Shown here: in pieces, positions 23,510 through 35,865 of the stretch
Position numbering within the stretch: position 1 is the first letter of the stretch
Layout of the letters: each line of letters begins with the position of its first letter
Assembly: GCF_002127325.2 (NCBI RefSeq)
Contig: NC_035433.2
Coordinates: forward strand, 127,829,518-127,893,517
DNA length: 64,000 nucleotides
Source of the DNA: Helianthus annuus
Taxonomy: Eukaryota > Streptophyta > Magnoliopsida > Asterales > Asteraceae
Direction of reading: 5' to 3'
The notes under the pieces: generated by a model
Told to the model about the DNA's origin: nothing
The model's input: only the letters and a program-made list of their open reading frames with translations
The model's database searches: none
Position numbers and translations under genes: made by a program

Positions 23510-23835
23510 GTCCTGACAAGTTAGTCTACTGGTTAGTCATTTGATTTCTCTTTTTAAGGTTTTAAATTTTACTCTCACTAGTATCACTTTGAAGGACATT
23601 GGTGGCGGCAATGAAGTTTAGAACTAGACCTCTCTGGAGCTCGCCAGTTCGAAACCGAGTTGAACCGGGTTTTAGCTCGGTGGGCCTTCGGGTGGACGGG
23701 TTTTCCCCGAAACTGGTGGCTTGATGGCTCGGGTATGCATCCGACTCTGACCGTTATGGAGGAGGGGATGCATATGTTCCATTAAGGGAATCGCAGGATG
23801 CTTATTCGGTAATTTAGTTTTCCGTTAAAAAAAAA
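23510..23835 (+). mobile_element. SINE-like unit with A tail
   Basis: An A-box-like tagtctactggttagtc at about 23,521 and a degenerate B-box-like stretch are followed by a GC-richer body (ggtgggccttcgggtggacg) and an A run at 23,827-23,835. No flanking duplication could be found, so both the limits and the class are tentative. Confidence 0.35.
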
Positions 23836-24232
23836 GTTGTAGTATGAAGCAGAATCGCCTAGGAAACGACACATGCCGACAGTCACATCTAAAAAGCTAA
23901 ATACATGAATTATTGACAATCATTAAAGTTCCTTTCTAGATAGAGGAACCTTTAGTTGAAGAAGAGATAGATAGAAAATAATATAAAAGTAGTTTTAATA
24001 CGACTCCACGATCTTAATTTCCTCACTAATGCTCTTTTTTTCAAAGGACAAATCGTAAAGTTGCATGCATAATCATATACGTATACATATACACAAACAC
24101 ATGTCAATGTAGGTGTGGATGTTAAAAGATACAGTTGCATATTATTATGTTGAAAGACACAGTTGCATGTTAAATAGTTGTGTTATGTTTTCTAACTTAG
24201 TTTATTTGGTGTGTATGTTTTTGTATGACTAA

Positions 24233-25214
24233 CTAGTTGATGCTCCGTCCGCGTTGCGGGGCGATGGCCGAATAATGAGCGAGTGTTAGACAACTCATTG
24301 ACACGAAAAACAATTAAATCGAGTCAACCAATTAAAACAAAACACTTTTATAGTTTTGATTAAAAAAAACTAAAACAATGGCAACATTATAATTTTTAAC
24401 TGAGAGAAAGTTGTATTTTTTGCCTGGGTAAAATCGTAATTTGCCAAAAGATAAAGTGATGGCAGTACTGTAAATTTAAACGGGGGCAAAATTGTAAATT
24501 TTCACAGGGGCAAATTCGTAATTTTGAACTTAGGGTAACAGCGTAATATAAATTTGAACTAAGGGCACAATCGTAATTTTAAGCTCGAGGCAAAACCACA
24601 ATTTTATTTTGAACCGAGGGCAAAATCGTAATTTTGAGTTGGGGGCAAAAGTATAATTTTATTTTGAGCTGGGGAAAAACGTAATTTTGAACTGGGGGCG
24701 AAATCATAATTTTTTAAACAGGGAAAAATAACATTTTTGAACAGAGGGCAAAATCGTAATTTTAGCAGGGGAAAAAACAGAATTTTATTTTGAACTGGGG
24801 GCAAAAAGGTAATTTTGAGCTGAAAGCAAAACCACAATTTTATTTTGAATCGAGGGAAAAATCGAAATTTTGAGCTGGGGACAAAAGCGTAATTTTATTT
24901 TGAGCTGGGGCAAAATCGTAATTTTAAAGAGGGGCAAAACCGTAATTTTAAATTGGATATAAAATAATAAATTGGTTGGTCCAATGGGGGAGTGCAAGGC
25001 AAAATAGTAATTTTGAATTGAAGGCAAAATCGTAATTTTGAGATGGGGACAAAAGCGTAATTTTATTTTGAGCTGGGGGCAAAACGACAATTTTAAGCAG
25101 GAGCAAAAACGTAATTTTAAAATGAATACAAAATAGTAAACTTGTTAGTCCAATGGGGGAGTGCCAGGCAGCTGCCTAGCACTATTCCCCCATTTGGTAA
25201 ATGTATATGTAGGA
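24233..25214 (-). mobile_element. Non-autonomous Helitron, 982 bp
   Basis: On minus the element starts TCCTACATATACATTT (25,214 downward) and ends with hairpin ccgcaacgcgg (24,249-24,259), 12 bases before CTAG (24,233-24,236). The flanking bases are A before and T after, the canonical Helitron target. There is no coding capacity. The interior 24,380-25,130 is a variable minisatellite of units like gggcaaaatcgtaattttga. Confidence 0.85.
24380..25130. repeat. Minisatellite of (g)gggcaaaatcgtaatttt units
   Basis: More than twenty degenerate copies of a 20-45 bp unit are present. Long open frames on minus in this stretch are an artefact of the repeat. A near-duplicate gtccaatgggggagtgc(a/c)agg occurs at 24,980 and 25,149. 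Confidence 0.85.
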
Positions 25215-25926
25215 TAATGGGCTTGGAGATAAGCTAGGAGCTAATGGGCCAGGTGCTGAATTTGTGGGCTTAATGGGCTGGAAGTCTGCTGCTGAATGAG
25301 TTGCGGATGGATCGGGTCAAGTTTTTGTCTCTAGGTTTCCTATACAAAGAACTTCCTTTATTCAAGTCGTTAGTCAGTCAAGTTTTTTCACCCTTACACT
25401 AACTTTCTTTCATTTAGAACCCTCCGAAACATTAACCAGAGATCCAGAGTTCTTTTTTTTTTTTTTTTTACAGAGATTCCTGTTAGATCTTGTTGGTTTT
25501 TTAATATCTGATCGGTATGATAGTCTGTTCGATAGACGGTTATAAGGATATTCTGTTTGTGCGATTATTTACAAGATTTATGTTAGATTCAAAGGTTTTG
25601 GATGTTAGATCTGTTCTGTGTTACCAAATTTGACAGTGGACGACCCAGAAAAAACATATGATTACTACGAGTCCTATCTTATTACGGTCAGTGACGGATC
25701 TAGACTAAAATTTCAGAAGTAACGTTCAAATTTTTTTTACATACGATGGAAACAAAACAAAAGTAGAAACACAATACCCTAGCACATCCACCAGGGACAT
25801 AGTATATTGTTATTGTATTGCTATTGATTTAAATGTATCGTTTCATTGACCTTGATACCCGAGCACATCCACCTACGGAGACACAGGGCGTCATCGTCGA
25901 CATAGTTGACGTGTGTAACAACTAGG
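25215..25926. other. Unassigned sequence
   Basis: T18 run near 25,452-25,469. No recognisable gene, and no ends of a mobile element that I can support. Confidence 0.5.
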
Positions 25927-25929
25927 TTA

Positions 25930-27811
25930 GGGGAGGAGGGGTGGTCACTAATGATAGAATTCTATCACTCCCAAGCACCAATCAACTCATGCCATGTCAT
26001 CACCCAATATTCTATCACTAGTGATAGAAATGTAGTGGGGGTGGTCACTAGTGATACAATTCCATCACTCCCAAATTTTTTTATTTTTTTATTTTAAAAT
26101 TAGAAATTAAACACTAAATTATAAATTTCACTAATTTTTTTTAATTTTTTATTTTATATTAGAAATTAACAATAAAACACTAAAATTAAAAATTTCATTA
26201 AATTTAAAACATACTACTTCAATTTAACATACTAGAAACATACAATTTAAAAAAAAAATAAAAAAAAAACCTACTCCTCGTCCGAATCATGAAACTCCAA
26301 ACCTAGAGAACCTACAAGTTCGATTAAATCGTATCTCAATCGAAAGTGAGTTTCTTCATTACGCAATTCTAGATGGATATTTTGTGGAACTTGAACTTGT
26401 GTAGGAGGATCCGGCACCCAATCCGGGGATATTGCACGTCCGTCTTCTTTGATCAGCATATTGTGCAATATGATACATGCATACACTATGCTATGTATTG
26501 ATTTCTTGTTCGTCGCGCGAACCGGTCGGTGTAGTATACCCCATCTACCCTTTAAAACACCAAATGTCCTCTCAACATCTTTTCTTGCCAATTCTTGCAA
26601 TTTATAGAACGCGATTTCTTTAGGCTCGACAGGAAATGAGGGAGCTTTCACAAAAACAGACCAAGACGGGTAGATACCATCTACAAGAAAAAAGCCTCGT
26701 CTATAATGTCGACCGTTAACATAGAAAGGAGAGGAAGGTGCGGTACCATCCGTTACGGTTTGGAACAACGGCGACGTGTGCAACACATTGATGTCGTTGT
26801 TTGAACCTGGAACACCGAAATACGAATGCCAAATCCATAAATCATTCGACGCCACCGCTTCTAGTATGATGGTTGGTCTTTTGATGTCTCCCCTAACATA
26901 CGCCCCTCGCAACTCTCTTGGACAATTTTTCAACTCGATATGTGTACAATCGATGCTACCGAGCATCCCAGGAAAATGCCATCTAGCCTCGTGTGCAGCG
27001 TAAATATGTGAGATGTCGTGGCTCGTCGGTTTACGTAAAAACTCGTTAGCATACAACTTAATGACCGCGTTGCAAAAAAAATTGCAAACATTCACGTGAA
27101 GTTCTGGCCGACATAGCTAGGTATTCATCATATTGATCGGGAGGGTTACCTGTCGCTAGTTGGCGAATGGCGGACGTGCATTTTTTGTATCGGCGTGAAA
27201 CTTGGTTTGCCCCTCGCATCGTAACCTTCTTGAAACCATTCCTCGCTTGCTTCGATGTCTCCAACAATCTTTAAAAATAATTCTTTGGGTAAACGAAACC
27301 GATCTCTAAACGTTTCAGCATTGTAGAGCGGATTTTCGACAAAATAATTGTTCATCAAAACTTCGTTGGCACGTATACGATCACGGTCGACCATCTTCTT
27401 CTTTGGGCGGGACGACTCGGCATCAAGCTCGTTATACACCGACACAAAATATGTTAGCGTCTCGTTGTCGAAAGACGACTCGGTATCGCTATCGCTAGAC
27501 AACGGAAACGTCGAATCCGTAGGGAATTCCATTTGAGAAGGATATAAAAATTGTGTGAAATGGATTTATGTTTTTGGTGTGTGTAAAAAATGGTTTAAAT
27601 GGAGATATATATAAAGGTTTAAAGGTTTTTTTTTTAATAAAGTTACCGTTATTCAATGGTCGAATAATACCAACGTTCAAATTCATTCCAAATTTCAACG
27701 CGTTATACTTTCAACGCGTTAAAAAAATAACGCGTTATAAAGGTGGCGGCGGCGGTGTTATGTTGGAGTTTCACGCGTGATGGGTGGTATCACGGACCAC
27801 CCCGCCTGCTC
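25930..27811 (-). mobile_element. PIF/Harbinger element, 1,882 bp
   Basis: It is flanked by TTA at 25,927-25,929 and 27,812-27,814, the superfamily's usual 3-bp duplication. The ends match as inverted repeats: GGGGAGGAGGGGTGGTC on the left and GAGCAGGCGGGGTGGTC on the complemented right. It carries one transposase gene on minus. A second internal copy of ggggtggtcactagtgata lies at about 26,038. Confidence 0.88.
26271..27532 (-). pseudogene. PIF/Harbinger (HARBI1-like) transposase
   Basis: Translation starts at 27,532 (MEFPTDSTF...), with a Ser/Asp-rich N-terminus and then the HARBI1 core. Catalytic blocks are GSIDCTH (first Asp), FLVDGIYP (second Asp) and ARKDVERTFGVLKGRW (Glu). The C-terminus ends DSDEE. 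Two single-base frameshifts interrupt it. One is in an A6 run near 27,181 and one in a T-run (A-run on +) near 27,080. Without them the reading would be about 400 residues, the usual family size. These proteins act with a Myb-like partner encoded elsewhere, and none is present in this element. Confidence 0.85.
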
Positions 27812-27814
27812 TTA

Positions 27815-28700
27815 TTTGATATTGTGTTCGTCATCCAGCTTATTTTCGTTGCACTTGTGTCTCTGTTCCAGTAAATAAATACCCAAAAAATATATGTCAT
27901 CACATCTATTGTTCCATTTAATCACACATGTATTTTATTTTATAAGTGTGTATATATCTACGTAAATATGTATCCGACTCTAAATTTCCAACTAATTAAG
28001 CCAATATATTCTATTTAAAAAGTTTATTTTTTATAGAAGATTATCCGAATTAAATAGAAAATTATTTAATTAAATTGTATAATTTTAAAATATTTATAAA
28101 TTTCATTTTATTAGGAGTAAATTACAAGAATCGTCTTTTATGTTAGCATCAGATTGCAAACTATGTCCTTTGTCTTCAAAAGATACAAAAAACGTATATG
28201 ATATTTACAAACCCTTCCACATTATATCCTTAGCTCTAACTCAATTAGTTCTGCTGATTTAAAAGATGATGAAATGAACTCCACATAAGGGTATTTTTGT
28301 CATTTTACGCTAATTACTAATATTCATAGAAAATGATAAATAAAACAACACAATAACACATAAACCCTTTCTCTCTATTTCAACTCTCTCTCTCTAACAA
28401 CCTGACCACCGCCTACCCGCCCCGACCACCCACCACCACCTTCACCACCTTCCACCTCTGCCACTCAAGCCCACCACCAACATTAGCCCCCATAGCCACA
28501 ACCTTCCACCGCAAACCCTAACCCCCCCGCCCCCCCCCCCCCCTTCAACTCCATCTTCCAGTAACACTTGCAACCACCACCGTACCAAATACAACGTCCA
28601 CCCCCATATGCCACCACCCCGACCGGAGTTAACCGGAACCCTAGATTGCACATAAGGGTATATTGGTCCATAAGCGTAGATCCAATACCTCCTTCGGGTA
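27815..28700. other. Non-coding stretch with C-rich segment
   Basis: At 28,113-28,320 the text gagtaaattacaagaatcgtc... resembles the end of a common plant repeat, but no partner end is seen. At 28,400-28,560 there is a CCACC-rich stretch with C13 at 28,531-28,543. Open frames here are low in complexity. Confidence 0.45.
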
Positions 28701-28729
28701 CAATTACCATCGGAGAAATGAAAGATTCA

Positions 28730-28929
28730 AAATCAAGGTTTTTTTTGGTACTTAAATTCAAAACCCATCTTTTTTAACAACATAGAGGAAATATCTTCTG
28801 ATTCACCCTCAAATTCAGTCAAAGCCCCAAATGAATAGGGCCTGATGTCTTCGTCTGATGAAGATGCACCGAGCATGATATTTGTCCCTGCCTCCGGCTC
28901 CGTTCTACCTTCAAATTTAGAAAAAGTAA
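28730..28929 (-). pseudogene. 3' part of an ORF split by Copia 1
   Basis: On minus, about 60 codons stay open from the Copia junction at 28,929 to a TGA near 28,734, including SSDEDIRPYSFGALTEFEGE. They join in frame to 34,620-34,935 when the element and one TSD copy are set aside. I do not recognise the protein. It is acidic with many Ser and Glu residues. Confidence 0.55.
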
Positions 28930-29378
28930 TGTTGATTATATCTTTAAAACATGGGTTAAAAACATAGAACCCTAATCATGTTTATTCAATCATAATCTAA
29001 ATACAGATAACAAGTTAGAGATACTTACTTGTAGGGATGATTATCTTTGAGGATAAAGATAATGCCATGATTCCCTTTATGGTACCTTGTGTTGATGGAC
29101 CACACTAGAGAGAATTTTTGTATTGGTGTTCTACATAAGTTTTTGATCACTTATCATCGATATATAAAGATCAATGAATAATGGTCATGAATAGTGATCC
29201 GTTATAAAAACTCTATGTATTCTCTTATTAATGGTACCTAAAGGGAAATCATAATTGCCCCTTGAACTAATCAATATTTACAATTACTACCATCAAGTAA
29301 TTGTCGGGGACTAGTTATGTCATATTGGTAATGTTACCAAATGATCCGTAAGGCCACATCAACGGGTTATTTCTAACA
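28930..29378 (-). repeat. Copia 1 3' LTR
   Basis: TG...CA ends (tgttgattat ... tttctaaca on +), 449 bp, about 2% different from the other LTR. A conserved hallmark on the interior side is the polypurine tract. Confidence 0.93.
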
Positions 29379-29649
29379 TTCTCCCACTTGGCCGAGTGAT
29401 CATTTGTGATAAGTATAACTAAGTTTGGCCAAGTTAAAACATTAATTAATGTTTCAAATTGAAACTGCAACAGAAAAATACAGTCATTGAATTATTTTCA
29501 ACTCAAGACCCCCATTAATCATGATACAACCCCAAATTAAAACATACATAAATTTAAGACCAAAATGACTAAGGTAACCCTTTAAAATTAGTTTGTATAA
29601 TTCTTGTCTATACGTCATTAGGTGCACATACGTATTTATAGACAAACAA

Positions 29650-31112
<1,463 letters not shown>

Positions 31113-31640
31113 TCAAGGAGGATACATAATCATCAAAGTTAAACCTAGATGACCTCCGTAGTTGATTATTGGGTTGTATTAAGAGTTTCAGTTTTATGGA
31201 TTAACTCTTGCCTAAGTTGCTATCACTTTCATAATTCTAAGTATGTAAGAGTTGGTGCAGTATGGTGTGCAAGAGGTGTAATCGGAGTAAAATTTAATAG
31301 GTCTCTTCCCCCCGCCTCATGCACTTCTGGCAAATCCTGATAAGGATAAGCCAAAGTTCAGTGTTGATCATATCGATTTAATCATGAAATTTGATTTGTG
31401 ATTTCAAGAAAGTGTATATTAGTTGACTGGTGAAAATTGCATAATGTTCATGTCTAATATATAGAAAATCTGAAGATATATACTATCGTATTTATGTTAC
31501 TTTTATGTTAAAATTGTGAATCAAATTTTAGTTTTAATATTGATCAAATCCAAGATTTTTATGCTATTGTCTTAAAATTGTTGAAATGTTGTTTGTGGTT
31601 CAAAATTAATTAGAAGGGAATTCATAAGTCATAAAGATTT

Positions 31641-31868
31641 TTTTTTTTTTTTGGAAGGTGTAGATCAGCTGGCAAACGACACAAGGCTTAAACGAGAAGA
31701 CCCGGGATCAAATCCCACACTTGGCCAGTTGGTCTGACCGGGAGTTCCAAGTAGGGACTGACCCCCCCCCCCCCAATCCTGTGCGGGAAACCGCCACAGA
31801 CCAGGATCGAACCCGAGCCTATGGGGAAAACCCTCACACCTCTGTCCAGCTGGGCTGGACATCATTGG
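31641..31868 (-). mobile_element. tRNA-derived SINE, 228 bp
   Basis: Poly-A on minus appears as a T run at 31,641-31,652. A B-box GGTTCGATCC (complement at 31,804-31,813) and an A-box-like cagcccagctgga lie near the 5' end. An exact 18-bp duplication, cataagtcataaagattt, flanks it (31,623-31,640 and 31,869-31,886). It includes a C13 run at 31,762-31,774. It inserted into Copia 1. Confidence 0.88.
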
Positions 31869-32903
31869 CATAAGTCATAAAGATTTAAAATCCCTTTTTA
31901 TTCCAAATCATAAATTAATTATTATGTTGAAATTGGTTTGGTTAATTTTAGTTGGTGCCATGAATGTTTCTTCTGCAATCGATTTGATATATCCATATTT
32001 TGAAAGACTTAAATGTTCATAAATATCTTACTATTTATCTTAGCCAGTTGTTCTATTGAATTATGGATAGTCTTGATGCTCATGCCTAGTTTAATAGCAT
32101 AAACCTACAGTGAGACTTTCCTTTGAAAAAAACTTATAGCTGGAAGTAGTACTTGTACACTATCTCTGAATCTTAAAAGTATCCTCCTTTCAGGTTTAGT
32201 GGCGGTGAGATGAACAACATCTAATTTTCCAGTTTCATGCATTCCTTTTCCTGTACATATACTGCTAATCAACACACTCATTTTCCTTTGGTACTCTTGA
32301 GTGTAATAGTTGATTCTTAAGGCAACTTATGGTATTAGTGGAAAAGTTATATGTAATGCACTGGAAAAGTGTACTGATTTCCATGTGTAAACCTTTAAAT
32401 CATGGGTCATGGTATTGTACATCATGATGTATTCACATATGCCACTAATCTTTATAGTAAGAATTTATAGTAATGCATGCGTCTTAGGAGTTATTTTGAT
32501 TCTTCCAAAGAAAATAAATTAGTCTTACGAAATTTAGATTCTAGAATGGCTCACATGATAGCGATAATTAAGTAGGTTCTTGATTATCATAAGAGATATA
32601 ATGTTTGACTTATCCCACTAGTCATGCTCTAGTTTTCTTCTGTAAAACTTTTATCAGAAAAGAGCAGTAGGATTATCATACCTTAAGAAATAATCAACAA
32701 TCCAACAAGAGCAAATTTTGTAGAAACTCTTTAGTAAGCAAAACATTTTAGGGTTTGAAATTAGAGTGGATGAAATAGATGAGATACAAACTTAAGAAGA
32801 AGCTTGGAGTGATTTACATTATGGGGTAATCAAGTAAGGCAGACACAAATTATTATATTGAAGATATAGTCTACTATAACACCAAAATAATAGACTAACT
32901 TAA

Positions 32904-33215
32904 GGTTCTACCTGAATTTTGGCTTCGCTTTGGCTTTGACCAAAATTCAGACATTATGAATGTACATAAATAACAGATTGTCTTGATGTTCTACATAAAT
33001 TTGGCTTCGCTTTGGCTTTGACCAAAATTTATGTATTATGAACATACATAATAGATTGACTTATTGTTCTACATGAACTTTGGCTTCACTTTGGCTTTGA
33101 CCAAAATTCATGTATTATGAACATACGTAAATATAGACTGTCTCATTGTTCTACATGAACTCTGGCTTCGTTTTGGATTTGACCAAAATTCATGTATCAT
33201 GATGAACATACATAC
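32904..33215. repeat. Four tandem hairpin repeats in the Copia 1 leader
   Basis: The unit gttctacatgaa(t)tttggcttcg...tttgaccaaaattcatgtattatgaa starts near 32,904, 32,988, 33,065 and 33,148. Each carries self-complementary attttgg/ccaaaat arms around ttcgctttggctttga. In element orientation this is the 5' leader, about 1 kb after the primer site. Confidence 0.8.
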
Positions 33216-34155
33216 ACAATAAGGTAAAGCACATAAATATAACATAACACCTTTGGGCAAGAAATGCTATATTATGTAAATTAGGCTAGGAATTCACTTT
33301 GTGTATAATCCAATGAATAGCCGAAAGTTTCATTGTTCAACAATACACATAATTACATAATGGCTAACTTAAACTTCAATATTAAATGATACCTTATTAG
33401 TTCAATCATCCAATCTTACATAAGTTGCCATGAAAATTGCATACAACAATTCTAAGGTATGCTAATGTTTAGTAAAATATGACATTCTATTAGTTATTGC
33501 CACTATTAATTTTAATCATAAACAAAGATTACCGCATAAGTTTATGAGTTTGATTGATAATATCAAAATTAATATTCACTGATATTATCACACATATTAT
33601 TTGTATCCGCATGCGACAACTAAAAGGTTTACTACCAAAGTAAATTACTTAATGTAATTCATATATACTTATATAAATCTTTGTCACCAACAAAAAAATG
33701 AGCCAAAAGGAGTTTAGTGGCATCTTGTCATATCATCAACATAACATGAGGTAGCTAATAATCTTTCGTGTGATTTCACGAATCAAATATGGATTTATAT
33801 TGATAGTTGATCCATTAAAATACAATATTAATGGAAGAATGAACCTTCCAAATTCCAACTTCTCAAACAAATTACTCAATTTGATTTTTTTTTATTGCAA
33901 AAACCATTTGCATAAAAGTAGTAATTTAAATTAACCAACAAAAGTTGATGTATGGTTTAAGTATTGGATTGCATGATATGAAGATAATAATATATGAAAT
34001 TAGGAAGCAATAATTTCTATATACATTAACTTGCAATGAGATTTAATCTACCAACACCAAAAGAACATAATTGTTGGTGACATTTTATTTTGCAAAATCA
34101 CAAATTGGTTGACAACAAGCGATTCATGAAGATTGAATTGATATAATCAACATCA

Positions 34156-34168
34156 TGCTCTGATACCA
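34156..34168 (-). other. Primer binding site of Copia 1
   Basis: gctctgatacca on + is the complement of TGGTATCAGAGC, the usual initiator-Met tRNA site. It is two bases from the LTR edge. Confidence 0.9.
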
Positions 34169-34170
34169 CA

Positions 34171-34619
34171 TGTTGATTATATCTTTAAAACATGGGTTAA
34201 AAACATAGAACCCTAATCATGTTTATTCAATCATAATCTAAATATAGATACCAAGTTAGAGATACTTACTTGTAGGAATGATTATCTTTAAGGATAAAGA
34301 TAAAACCATGATTCCCTTTATGGTACCTTGTGTTGATGGACCACACTAGAGAGAATTTTTGTATTGGTGTTCTACATAAGTTTTTGATCACTTATCATCG
34401 ATATATAAAGATCAATGAATAATGGTCATGAATAGTGATCCGTTATAAAAACATTATGTATTCTCTTATTAACGGTACCTAAAGGGAAATCATAATTGCC
34501 CCTTGAACTAATCAATATTTACAATTACTACCATCAAGTAATTGTCGGGGACTAGTTATGTCATATTGGTAGTGTTACCAAATGATCCGTAAGGCCACAT
34601 CAACGGGTTATTTCTAACA
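34171..34619 (-). repeat. Copia 1 5' LTR
   Basis: 449 bp, same ends as 28,930-29,378, followed by the target duplication agtaa. Confidence 0.93.
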
Positions 34620-34935
34620 AGTAAAAGATGCGATAGGTTCATATTCTTCTAAAGATATGGATGCCGCAAAAGAAAAATATTGCACAATTTCGTCATATGT
34701 ATCCCAAAACAAACTGCAAAAATCACTCGAATCAGACATTAAGCTCCATTCGACTTCTGTATACCTTGACCATGATGTTGCTTTTGCTATAGAATCGTTG
34801 ATTAAGCAAGCACAAACAAATTCATAGTTAGCTATGGACGAGGCTAAAACGGTATTCACAACCAAATTTTCATCACAACATTTCGGTGGCGATGGGTGTG
34901 AGGGGGCAAAGAGATCTGAAAAGTGTTTTTGAAAC
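34620..34935 (-). pseudogene. 5' part of the ORF split by Copia 1
   Basis: About 105 codons are open on minus. Upstream, ...cacttttcag at about 34,916-34,926 could be a splice acceptor. The peptide includes SWSRYTEVEWSLMSDSSD and FWDTYDEIVQYFSF, and its reading continues beyond the element in frame at 28,929. No family is recognised. It could be a host exon or part of an older element. Confidence 0.5.
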
Positions 34936-35254
34936 AAGTGACAATTGCATATTTTCTCTTAAAAAACTCTTTAATTACGTATAGACCTGACAATACAAGC
35001 TCATCCATCCTATTTTAGGTTGATATGTGTAATTAAGACAGGTTTAAATGGGTCAAACAAAATTAGTCACTGGGTTAAAATGGGTTATGAAGTTGTGGAT
35101 AAAAAAAGAGTAGGTCAGCATGGGTATCAAATAAAACCCAAGCGAGTCAGGATGGGTATGAGATAAATAACTAAACTAATTACTACTCGTAGATATCTAT
35201 TCACAACTGCGACTTCACCAATCGCCGCCGTAGTACTCTCTCGTCATTCTTCGT

Positions 35255-35835
35255 TTAAAAATAATAAAAAAATTCTAAAAAATCAAAAAAAATTATAAAA
35301 AAACAGAAAAATTCTAAAAAATCATAAAAATTCAAAAAATCAAAAAATTCTAAAAATTCTAAAAATTAAAAAAATTAAAAATCATAAAAATTCTAAAAAA
35401 TAAAAAAAATTCTAAAAAATCATAAAAATTCAAAAAAATAAAAATTAAAAAAATTCTAAAAAATCATAAATAATTAAAAAATCAAAAAAAATCAAAAAAT
35501 CAAAAAAATCAGAAAAATTTCAAAAAATCAGAAAAATTCTAGATAATAAAAAAATTCTAAAAAATCATAAAAATTATAAAAAATCTAAAAACTAAAAAAA
35601 TCCAAAAAAGAAAAAAAATCTAAAAAATTAAAAAAAAGGATTTTTAGATGTTTTTTTTTAATTTTTTAGAGTTTTTTTTTATTTTTTAGAATTTTTATGA
35701 TTTTTTTAGAATATTTATGATTTTTTAGATTTTTTTTATTTTTTAGAATTTGTTAGAAATTTTATATTTTTTATTAATTTTTTTAATTTTTAATTTTATG
35801 TTTTTTAATTTTTTAATTATTTTTCCATCTCATCT
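35255..35835. repeat. Strand-switching A-rich/T-rich low-complexity block
   Basis: From 35,255 to about 35,640 the + strand is degenerate aaaaattctaaaaaatcat units. From 35,640 to 35,835 it switches to ttttttagaatttttatgat, the complement. Together they can fold as an inverted repeat. Confidence 0.85.
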
Positions 35836-35865
35836 TTACCCAAACTTATATTAACCTAAACCTAA

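Noticed and set aside
24604..25090. Phe/Leu/Lys-rich repeated peptides
   Set aside because: Translations of the Helitron minisatellite, with no start context or family.
25689..25720. cagtgacggatctaga, similar to the end of some hAT MITEs
   Set aside because: No matching second end or 8-bp duplication could be found nearby.
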